28,955 nucleotides of DNA from an uncultured Anaerolineae bacterium (GTDB lineage: Bacteria > Chloroflexota > Anaerolineae > Anaerolineales > Villigracilaceae), in assembly GCA_903854805.1 (NCBI GenBank), contig CAINXK010000370.1:1-28955 (forward strand). The letters run 5' to 3'. The translations under genes and the position numbers were made by a program. Below are positions 22,573 through 28,955 of the stretch, piece after piece; positions within the stretch are counted from its first letter, which is position 1; each line of letters opens with the position of its first letter. The notes under the pieces are model-generated. The model searched no databases. It was given only the letters and a program-made list of their open reading frames with translations, and was not told the origin of the DNA.

Positions 22573-24243
22573 TTAATCGCCACCCTTGCTAGCAGCGGCC
22601 AACTCAGCCTCGATGCGGCGCAGCTCGGTTTCGGATGATTTCTTAGGACCTGTGAAATTGTTTTTCGCATAACCGAACCAATAGATCGTCAAAATTATCC
22701 CGAAGGATAACATCGACCACATCACCAATTCGTTGGGGGGCATAGCGAGCAAAACACAGATGAGAACCGTGTAAACAACTGCAATAAAGTTTAATATGGG
22801 GCCCCAGCCTCTCAGAGTCCAGGGGGCATTTTCTGGAGTTGTGAACTCGCCCTTCTTGGTTAATTTGTTGCGGAGATTTAAGAAAACTGGAACGTTATAG
22901 GCGATGTAGAGTGAGATCACTGATATGGATGTTACGGCCCAATAAGCAGCCGAGTACATGCAAACAACCACTGCTAAAATACTCGTGATAACGATGGATT
23001 TGACCGGCGTACGAAGTTTGGGATTGATTTCCCGAAAAGCAGCTGAAAAAGGCATGCCATCATCGCGCGCAAATGCAAAAAACATGCGCGACATGCTTGT
23101 GATCGAAGAAAGCCCACAAAGCCACATACCACCAAAGACAATCACGCCCACGATGTTAGCCAAGAAAGCCGACAGGTTTTGGTATGCGATAAATAGAACT
23201 GGGTATGGATCTGCGATCGTTGCTGATATGTCGGTGATTGAGAAGGTAAACGCCATGAGCACGATATAACCTACGACTGCAGAAACCGCCACCGAGAGGA
23301 AAACGCCCCAGGCGCTATTCAAGCGCGCCATAATGGTTTCTTCGGCGACATGCGCCGATGCATCATAGCCTGTGTAAGTCCATTGGGCTTGCAAAAATGC
23401 CATGCCGAATACAAAGAAGAATGGCGCTGCTCTATAGAAATTTGCCATTCCCGGGAATAAGGAGAAGAACGGTGATTTAAATACTAATGACCCAATTACC
23501 AGTGCTGGACCTGTTGACCCATCTGCGAACTGAGCAGAGGCTGCATCCAGCGGGTTCACAGTCATCACTCCCTGAGTGACAAAGCTAAGTGGTTGGTGTG
23601 TCTTTGCAAAGACGGTCATGATCAATGCAATAATGAGAACCCCACCAATATGCCAATAAACAGAAAAATCATTTAGTATCGAGGTGAGTTTGATCCCATA
23701 TATATTGATAAAGACTTGGGGGATCATAATGATAACCATTACGAAAATGAAGAATCCCCAACTGCTGATCGTACCAAAAACAGGGAAAGGCGTGCTCGGG
23801 TCAAGACCAAACATTTTTTCGACCAGACCTGCCCCATAGATAGCTGCGCCAATATTAATCCCGGCTGTGATTGTGATCAAGCCAAGCATGTTCATCCAGG
23901 CTGTAACCCAACCCCAGCCTACGCCTCCAAGCCTTGAAGCCCAATAATAAAGACCCCCGGCTGTCGGATAGGCTGACGCAATCTCTGCCATTGAAGCTGC
24001 GATAATAAGAACAAAGATGCTGACGAGCGGCCAACCGTAGGTGTTGATGGCCGGGCCACCAAATTTTAGACCATAGCCAAAGTTGAGCATCGCGCCCGTA
24101 AGGATCGAAATGATTGAAAATGAGATGGCGAAGTTAGAGAACCCACCCATCTCGCGGTAAAGCTGTTGTGCGTACCCCATTTTGTGCAAATCCCGAACGT
24201 CTTGCTGGATTTGTTCCTCGCGAGTTTTCTTTTTTTCTGCCAT
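22573..24243 (-). CDS. APC-superfamily amine/amino acid permease, likely ethanolamine importer
   Basis: A 556-residue integral membrane protein with about 12 hydrophobic segments and charged ends. The N-terminal part (EMGGFSNFAISFSIISILTG in part, GGPA, EIASAYPTAGGLYYWASRL, WVTAWMN) is characteristic of the amino acid/choline transporter branch of the APC superfamily. That branch includes fungal choline/ethanolamine and GABA permeases and bacterial relatives. EutH, the usual Eut permease, is absent from the window, so this protein probably takes its place. Substrate is inferred from context; choline, GABA or another amine cannot be excluded. GGAGA precedes the ATG by 6 nt. It is the first gene of the eut block. 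Confidence 0.9.
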   Translation of the reverse strand: MAEKKKTREEQIQQDVRDLHKMGYAQQLYREMGGFSNFAISFSIISILTGAMLNFGYGLKFGGPAINTYGWPLVSIFVLIIAASMAEIASAYPTAGGLYYWASRLGGVGWGWVTAWMNMLGLITITAGINIGAAIYGAGLVEKMFGLDPSTPFPVFGTISSWGFFIFVMVIIMIPQVFINIYGIKLTSILNDFSVYWHIGGVLIIALIMTVFAKTHQPLSFVTQGVMTVNPLDAASAQFADGSTGPALVIGSLVFKSPFFSLFPGMANFYRAAPFFFVFGMAFLQAQWTYTGYDASAHVAEETIMARLNSAWGVFLSVAVSAVVGYIVLMAFTFSITDISATIADPYPVLFIAYQNLSAFLANIVGVIVFGGMWLCGLSSITSMSRMFFAFARDDGMPFSAAFREINPKLRTPVKSIVITSILAVVVCMYSAAYWAVTSISVISLYIAYNVPVFLNLRNKLTKKGEFTTPENAPWTLRGWGPILNFIAVVYTVLICVLLAMPPNELVMWSMLSFGIILTIYWFGYAKNNFTGPKKSSETELRRIEAELAAASKGGD

Positions 24244-25116
24244 GATTCTTCTCCAATTTTAGCGAAAGGGTGGTGCCGAATATGATTGAGTTCCTCATGT
24301 CATACCAAAGCCTCAAGATTGGTTACTGATTTCGTCCACCTCCTTCAACATGTTTGTCTGGATAGTGTTTGGTGTTTTGTTGAAAATAAGCTCGCCCTGG
24401 TTTTAGTGTTAATCTTCCAGGTGATTCTTGAGTAATGTAGATTAATAAAAACTTAATTTGTCATACAAGTAAGATAAAAATATTGTAGCATGCTTGTCAA
24501 GCTGGCTTGTAAAGCCAAAATTAGCTCGTTCGATTTTGGGATTGGTATATTGTCAATGCTGGCGCAACGATCAATTCCAAAGGTTATTTTCTGCTCGCTG
24601 TATTGGTTGTATTGTTACGCCATTATTTTTGCATCTCAAAGATCAGTTTCTTAAAATTAGCAACTATTTGGGAGAGGGCCAATTGATAGGCAGTTTGACT
24701 AAAGTTCTCGTTATCGATAATCTGCATCTGACGGGTGTAAGATATCCTGTAGTTGAGCCGGCAGTCTCAGCCTGAGACAATAGTTGAATGAGTCTTATAG
24801 GGGGAATTGTTCGGGGAAATTGTTGTGATTTGATTTGGCAAGGTATTGAGTGAATAAGAGCCTGGCAATTTATTCCTTAATTACTCATTGGCGACGGGAA
24901 GATAACTGTAGCTTGGATTTGCTCATCTTCCTGAGAATCCGAATTTCGTGCCAGAGACTGACCATCGTTTGGATGAAAGTAAAGGTGATGCGCTATAACC
25001 TTAATTGAATGAGTAGAAATTTGTTTGTATCTCGGTATTGTTCTATAAAACTTACATCTGGACATCGGTGAATGTTGGGTACTTTTATAATTTTACTTCC
25101 GAGATTAGGAGGCTAA
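24244..25116. other. Intergenic region of about 870 nt upstream of the eut block
   Basis: Contains the likely eut promoter and its 220-nt leader (24244-24464). The remaining 600 nt to the hydrolase gene hold no recognisable gene. A 93-codon plus-strand frame (24494-24775) and a 62-codon minus-strand frame (24877-25065) lack ribosome binding sites and familiar motifs. A perfect hairpin GTCTCA-GCC-TGAGAC lies at 24764-24778 without a T tract. No cobalamin riboswitch B12 box, T-box or ANTAR-type dual hairpin is apparent, and no Eut regulator gene is present. Confidence 0.5.
24471..24500 (-). promoter_or_regulatory. Probable promoter of the eut block
   Basis: On the minus strand a perfect TTGACA (24500-24495) and TATCTT (24476-24471, 4 of 6) are 18 nt apart. 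The start would be near 24464, giving a 220-nt untranslated leader before the permease gene. That leader holds a full AAGGAGGT (24345-24338) with no start codon at normal spacing, and a GGTGG/CCACC complementarity that could mask it. Confidence 0.5.
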
Positions 25117-25956
25117 TTATTTTGGGTGATATAGGTTTCCGAGGAATGCTAGTACTTGTTGATTGAATTCCGTAGAATGAGATTGATGAGGAACGTGCCC
25201 CGCTCCGGCTATGGCGCCTCCACTGGCTTTTGGAATTTTCACCAAAACCATTGGAAAAGATGCAATGTCTAAAGTCTGATCGCGTGAGCCCCATAACACA
25301 AGAGTTGGTTGTTTGATCGAGTAAAAAAAAGGTGACAGATCTTTAATTGACTGGACGATTTGAAAAATCTCCGGGTGAGCGCGTTTATAGTCAATGGCCG
25401 TCTGTTCGCGTATATTCTGGGGTAATTCATACCCATTGCGAATGAATAAGCTGGTAAAGTCGATCACATATCTAACCATCCACCCTGGAACTTTTGCAAT
25501 AAAGCTCGTATCAATCAGGGAATATTTATAATTTAGTCTTAAGATAAAAGGCAGCTGGCTGATGGTATAAAATGGATCACACAAGATTAGACTAATAACT
25601 CGGTCTGGGTAGAGTAATGCATATTTGATAGCGATGTAAGCTCCCAAGGAGTGTCCAATTATAGTTAGTGGGTGGTCGATTTGCATTTCTTCGAGCCAAT
25701 TGCAAAAACTAGTAAAAACAAAGTTAATATTGAAATCCGTTTTATTTTCTGGTTTTTTACTTTGGCCGTGACCGGGTAAATCAATAGCATAAGATTCGTA
25801 GCCTGCCTTGTTCAGTTCTGGAATTAAGTCAGTCCAATCATAAAGTGAAGCTGCCAATCCATGAATCAGGATAACCGGATATCCTTCACCATTATGGATC
25901 GAATGAATATCGCTGGGTGTTCTACGAACCTGGTCAATTCTGTTGGGTTTGTTCAT
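25117..25956 (-). CDS. Alpha/beta-fold hydrolase
   Basis: A 279-residue alpha/beta hydrolase counted from ATG 25956 (MNKPNRIDQ). The frame is open back to 26106, but that stretch lies over the acyl ligase and lacks hydrolase features. The fold is complete: VILIHGLAASLYDW (oxyanion region), DLPGHGQSKKP, nucleophile elbow GHSLGA with catalytic Ser, LWGSRDQTLD (acid Asp) and GAGHVPHQ (His). The start overlaps the end of the fused hydrolase-ligase gene by 23 nt, so translation is coupled and the two probably act on related substrates. Substrate unknown; a lipase, esterase or thioesterase role is possible. Confidence 0.88.
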   Translation of the reverse strand: MNKPNRIDQVRRTPSDIHSIHNGEGYPVILIHGLAASLYDWTDLIPELNKAGYESYAIDLPGHGQSKKPENKTDFNINFVFTSFCNWLEEMQIDHPLTIIGHSLGAYIAIKYALLYPDRVISLILCDPFYTISQLPFILRLNYKYSLIDTSFIAKVPGWMVRYVIDFTSLFIRNGYELPQNIREQTAIDYKRAHPEIFQIVQSIKDLSPFFYSIKQPTLVLWGSRDQTLDIASFPMVLVKIPKASGGAIAGAGHVPHQSHSTEFNQQVLAFLGNLYHPK

Positions 25957-28396
25957 ATCGTTTGACCAACTCACGTCGTAAAACTTTTCCAATGAAGGTG
26001 CGTGGGAAAGAGTCCAGGAAAATAACAAATCGCGGAACGAGAAAAGGTGGTAATCGGCGAGAACAGTACGCCAGGATCGAATCGGAAGACGGGCTATCCT
26101 TTCCACTAATAATAAAGGCGATGGGGAAGCCGGCTATAGCAATAACAGCCGCATCTTTTACTTGAGGAATTTCGTATAAAACTTCCTCCACATCTCGAGG
26201 AAAAGCAGGTTTTTCTAGTTTTTCTGGATACCACATATCGGCTTTTCTGGCCACGACCCGAAAATAGCCATCCGTGTCTCGAACGGCAATATCTCCAGTA
26301 AGCAGCCAATTGTCGCTAGTAAAGGATTTGCGTGTAGCCATTGAATTGCCCCAGTATCCCATCATAATTTGCGGACCACGAATAGCTAATTCGCCAATTT
26401 GACCAACGTCAACTTCCTTGTCTGGGGTTTTTAGATCCACTATGCGTGCTTCGGTCGATGGCAGTGGTATTCCAATACTCCCAACTTTTCTCATCCCCTC
26501 CAGCGGGTTAGCATGAGTAATTGGAGATGCCTCGGTTAGGCCATAGCCTTCAACTAGACGGCCTCTAGTGAGTTTCTCGAATGTTTCCTGGACTTCTATC
26601 GGTAGGGGGGCGGAGCCGCTAATACATGCCCTTATTGATGATAATTTGTATCCACGAACGCCTTTGAAATTATTTATTGCAACATACATGCTGGGTACAC
26701 CAGGAAAGATGGTTGGTTTGTACTTCCTGATTGTTCTTAATACATTGGCAACATTAAAAGTGGATTTTAGGATTAAAGTTGCGCCTATCGAGATCGGAAC
26801 ATTTAGGGTGGCTGTTAGCCCATAGCTATGTGAGAAAGGTAAGGCGCAGAGAAAGCGTTCTTTGCCTTCATCTGCGCTGGGCATCCATTGCCTGGTCTGA
26901 ATTGTATTTGCTACTAAGTTCCGATGAGACAGCATGACGCCTTTAGATTCAGAGGTCGTTCCACCAGTATATTGAATGACCGCCAGATCTTCTGGGGTGA
27001 CGGTTATATCTGGGGATTTCGCACTTTCGATGTCAATTAATTGTTTCCATTGCAAAGATGTCGGCAATGAAATTTTTTGCTGCTTAAAGCGTGCCAGCAG
27101 GTGGTTAATTGGATCTAAGTAATCTGCCTGATCTGTAAGAATTACATGGGAGATATTTGTTTCAAGGATGATACGCTGTGCCAGGCCTGTCCAAGTATTG
27201 AGAGTGACCAATACCATTGGGTCGGCATCTATTATTTGGCGGATCGTTTCATCAATCTGGTCACTCGGCGGAACTAAGACGACTACGCCGCCTGCCTTAA
27301 GCGTCCCAAAGTAACCGATGACCATTTGAGGCATATTGGGAAGCAAAAGTGCAATTCTGGTTCCTTTCACAATGCCTAGTGATAAAAGTGCGTTTGCGAA
27401 TTTATTAGCTTCACGATTTAATTTGCGATAAGAAAGTGTGCTGCCTTCAAAGGCTAGCGCAGCACGTGTAGGGAAACGGCGCGCTGACGAACGAAGTAAA
27501 TGATGCAGTGGAACGCGAGGAATACCAATTGTATAGGGTACTCCATTTTCATAATGAACGACCCAGGGACGATCTCTGCGAATTGCATCGCGACTCGTCC
27601 CAGACCTGGTTAAGGATGATTCTCGCCAGGATTTTGATTCACCATCCAAAGAGCGTTCAATAACTCTATTTACAGCATCATGGCGTTCCAGCATGACCAG
27701 GTGTCCAGAAGCGCCAATGTCAATTTCCTCTGAATTTGGGATTGATTTAGCGATGCGTTCAAATTGTTCACTTTCAAAAATATAGTCCCTATGCCCTCGA
27801 ATAATTAATGTAGGAACTTCAATACTTTCAAATATTTCCCAACCATTCCAGTGGGATAAATTGTTTTGATACCATGATTTTAAGACGCGTGGTGGTGCTG
27901 AAAGCCATTTACGTGTAAATGGCTGGATTGATTGAAGCAGTGGACCTGGTAGATTAAGACAAAAGCGTAAAAATGGGTTGAGTTTAAATTCACCGGCGGT
28001 TGCCACTAGAATTAATTTCCCTATTTTATCGGGATGATTGAACGTGAATTCTGAAGCAACGGCTCCTCCAAAAGAATGCCCGATCAGTATAAATGGTTCG
28101 TTTATCATCAACACATCAAAGGCAGCCCGTAGGTCCGCTTGAATTTCATCCATGCTGTAGCTGCTGTATGGTTTATCTGAATTTGCATGTCCACGCAAAT
28201 CAAAAGCAATTATTCGATTTTCGCGCGAAAACTTTTGGATTTGGTGCTGCCATTGAATTGCCTGGCCTCCAAACCCATGGAGAAATACGATGGTCCGCCG
28301 AGGATAGTCCGGGGAAATATCAATCGCCGATAGCCGCACCAGAGGATTGCTGGCCACACGAACCTCGCGTCGATAAAGTTCAAGGTCAATATTCAT
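25934..28396 (-). CDS. Fusion of alpha/beta hydrolase and AMP-forming acyl-CoA ligase-like enzyme
   Basis: An 820-residue two-domain protein. Residues 1 to about 265 form a complete alpha/beta hydrolase: VFLHGFGGQAIQWQ, DLRGHANSDKP, nucleophile elbow GHSFGG, RGHRDYIFE and SGHLVMLE give a Ser-Asp-His triad. After a linker of about 35 residues, residues 300-815 form an adenylating enzyme like long-chain fatty acid-CoA ligases: phosphate loop YTGGTTSESKGVMLSHRN, LPFSHSYGLTAT, VEGYGLTEASP, LLTGDIAVRDTDGYFRVV, and a C-terminal lid with GKVLRREL including the catalytic Lys. The lid is short. The domain order recalls OleBC, but the nucleophile is Ser rather than Asp. Possible job: hydrolyse an ester and activate the released acid. 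No ribosome binding site; see the leaderless promoter. Confidence 0.9.
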   Translation of the reverse strand: MNIDLELYRREVRVASNPLVRLSAIDISPDYPRRTIVFLHGFGGQAIQWQHQIQKFSRENRIIAFDLRGHANSDKPYSSYSMDEIQADLRAAFDVLMINEPFILIGHSFGGAVASEFTFNHPDKIGKLILVATAGEFKLNPFLRFCLNLPGPLLQSIQPFTRKWLSAPPRVLKSWYQNNLSHWNGWEIFESIEVPTLIIRGHRDYIFESEQFERIAKSIPNSEEIDIGASGHLVMLERHDAVNRVIERSLDGESKSWRESSLTRSGTSRDAIRRDRPWVVHYENGVPYTIGIPRVPLHHLLRSSARRFPTRAALAFEGSTLSYRKLNREANKFANALLSLGIVKGTRIALLLPNMPQMVIGYFGTLKAGGVVVLVPPSDQIDETIRQIIDADPMVLVTLNTWTGLAQRIILETNISHVILTDQADYLDPINHLLARFKQQKISLPTSLQWKQLIDIESAKSPDITVTPEDLAVIQYTGGTTSESKGVMLSHRNLVANTIQTRQWMPSADEGKERFLCALPFSHSYGLTATLNVPISIGATLILKSTFNVANVLRTIRKYKPTIFPGVPSMYVAINNFKGVRGYKLSSIRACISGSAPLPIEVQETFEKLTRGRLVEGYGLTEASPITHANPLEGMRKVGSIGIPLPSTEARIVDLKTPDKEVDVGQIGELAIRGPQIMMGYWGNSMATRKSFTSDNWLLTGDIAVRDTDGYFRVVARKADMWYPEKLEKPAFPRDVEEVLYEIPQVKDAAVIAIAGFPIAFIISGKDSPSSDSILAYCSRRLPPFLVPRFVIFLDSFPRTFIGKVLRRELVKRYEQTQQN

Positions 28397-28402
28397 AAAA
28401 GT

Positions 28403-28431
28403 AGTTTACATGATTCGAGATGGCAAGTCAA
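28403..28431 (-). promoter_or_regulatory. Promoter giving a leaderless message for the hydrolase-ligase fusion
   Basis: On the minus strand TTGACT (28431-28426, 5 of 6) and TAAACT (28408-28403, 4 of 6) are exactly 17 nt apart. With the usual 7-nt offset, transcription starts at 28396, the A of the ATG. The absence of a ribosome binding site upstream of this ATG agrees with a leaderless transcript. Confidence 0.65.
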
Positions 28432-28447
28432 TTTTGTGCAATATTTC

Positions 28448-28955
28448 TCACACCATTTCAAACAATTCTTCGGCGGTCAGGCGTGACATAATCGGATTCG
28501 TATTTTTGTTTGTCCAGTCCCGCAAGGGTTCCGCCCATTTGATCAAAGCGCGCGCGTCGGAAGGATAATGGCTTTTTCTAGCACCAATGTTAATAAATTC
28601 TCTTCCAATCGCGTTACTCCATGCATTCCATTGCGCCATATCCGGAGTAAGTGAAAAAGTGGAAAGTGCTGAAAAAAATATTGGTTTGTTTATCGGAAAA
28701 CTTTTAGACATTTCTCGCAAGTAATCAACGCTGTCTATGGTGTTGAAAATTAACCAGAGCGGTAATAATCCGCTCTGCATTGCCGACACGCTGTCGAATT
28801 GCGAAAAGCACTCAATTAGTACCTTATGAATTGGATCCTTGCACAAAAAGCAAGGAATTAGGCATGCAAAGTAGCGGGTTGAGCGAGGGCAGGAATGATG
28901 ACCACCTCGCGTAACTTCAACGTCATAGTGGTCCAATGACGCCCGAGTTCGGTCA
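28448..28955 (-). CDS. Unrecognised ORF, probably partial at the window edge
   Basis: The frame ends at 28448 and stays open to the window edge; a TTG at 28936 or ATGs further in (for example at 28780 or 28709) could be the start. I do not recognise the product. The C-terminal 90 residues (from MSKSFPINK) look like ordinary protein with several Trp residues, while the upstream part is Cys/His-rich and overlies three hairpins, so the real gene may be shorter. A competing frame ends at 28858 with at least 31 codons (last residues PALAQPATLHA) and could be the tail of a neighbouring gene. About 50 nt separate it from the ligase ATG. Confidence 0.4.
   Translation of the reverse strand, partial: DRTRASLDHYDVEVTRGGHHSCPRSTRYFACLIPCFLCKDPIHKVLIECFSQFDSVSAMQSGLLPLWLIFNTIDSVDYLREMSKSFPINKPIFFSALSTFSLTPDMAQWNAWSNAIGREFINIGARKSHYPSDARALIKWAEPLRDWTNKNTNPIMSRLTAEELFEMV
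28755..28856. other. Cluster of three perfect hairpins
   Basis: Three perfect stem-loops occur within 102 nt: CAGAGCGG-TAATAAT-CCGCTCTG (28755-28777, 8 bp, 7-nt loop), CGACA-CGC-TGTCG (28784-28796, 5 bp) and TCCTTGC-ACAAAAA-GCAAGGA (28836-28856, 7 bp, 7-nt loop). None has a T tract. The group lies within an uncertain ORF and may mark a structured RNA or an untranslated region between two genes. Confidence 0.55.

Noticed and set aside
24494..24775. 93-codon plus-strand ORF
   Set aside because: No ribosome binding site, no recognisable motif, and it overlaps the likely eut promoter; looks like chance open frame.
24877..25065. 62-codon minus-strand ORF
   Set aside because: No ribosome binding site at the ATG and no family resemblance I can support; could be a remnant but evidence is too thin.
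24244..25116. Adenosylcobalamin riboswitch or ANTAR dual hairpin controlling eut
   Set aside because: No B12 box or paired AGnnG hexaloop hairpins seen by eye on the minus strand.
25934..28396. OleBC (long-chain olefin synthesis) fusion
   Set aside because: Domain order fits, but OleB has an Asp nucleophile and here the elbow is GHSFGG with Ser; no OleA thiolase or OleD reductase nearby.
28740..28860. tRNA gene in the hairpin cluster
   Set aside because: Stem spacing and missing T-arm GGTTCRANTCC pattern do not fit a cloverleaf.
28740..28870. Integron attC recombination site
   Set aside because: No RYYYAAC/GTTRRRY core pair at the ends of the imperfect palindromes.

Overview
The window looks like a stretch of a bacterial chromosome with moderate GC (roughly 45% by eye). 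Gene content fits an anaerobic or fermentative member of the Chloroflexota, perhaps Anaerolineae. That placement is inference from gene style (shikimate kinase-dehydroquinate synthase fusion, Thermotoga-like DAHP synthases, leaderless-looking promoters, an Actinobacteria/Chloroflexota-like amine permease), not from a marker gene. I see no rRNA, tRNA, CRISPR array, insertion sequence or prophage.

Region 1 (about 130-9456, + strand) is a nearly complete shikimate/chorismate/tyrosine operon: aroH, two tandem DAHP synthases, tyrA, aroA, aroE, aroC, an aroK-aroB fusion and aroQ. All seven enzymatic steps from PEP plus erythrose-4-phosphate to chorismate are present, followed by chorismate mutase and prephenate dehydrogenase (tyrosine branch). 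It is preceded by a promoter, a 29-residue leader peptide with seven Tyr/Phe codons in eight (codons 9-16), and a strong intrinsic terminator just before aroH. This is a textbook ribosome-mediated attenuator, but tuned mainly to tyrosine.

Region 2 (9505-12091, - strand) holds a conserved hypothetical gene, smpB (trans-translation) and an MFS exporter-like permease.

Region 3 (12114-24500, - strand) is an ethanolamine-utilization bacterial microcompartment locus, read from right to left: amine permease, eutN, eutA, eutB, eutC, eutL, eutE, eutM, eutQ, eutT, eutJ, a second tandem-BMC shell protein, and a 95-residue protein resembling the N-terminal module of EutQ/EutT. It ends in a clear intrinsic terminator. 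Ethanolamine would be imported by the permease and split by EutBC with adenosylcobalamin from EutT (EutA reactivating), and acetaldehyde converted to acetyl-CoA by EutE. EutM, EutN, EutL and the extra BMC-T form the shell. No phosphotransacetylase, alcohol dehydrogenase, EutH, EutS, EutP or Eut regulator is in the window. EutE carries its encapsulation-like helix at the C-terminus, EutC at the N-terminus, and the small last protein has a similar C-terminal helix.

Region 4 (24501-28955, - strand) has a mostly empty spacer, then an alpha/beta hydrolase fused to an AMP-forming acyl ligase, with a second alpha/beta hydrolase whose start overlaps its stop. The fusion gene has a promoter placed so that transcription should begin at the A of its ATG (leaderless). 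The right edge contains an unrecognised ORF overlain by three compact hairpins.
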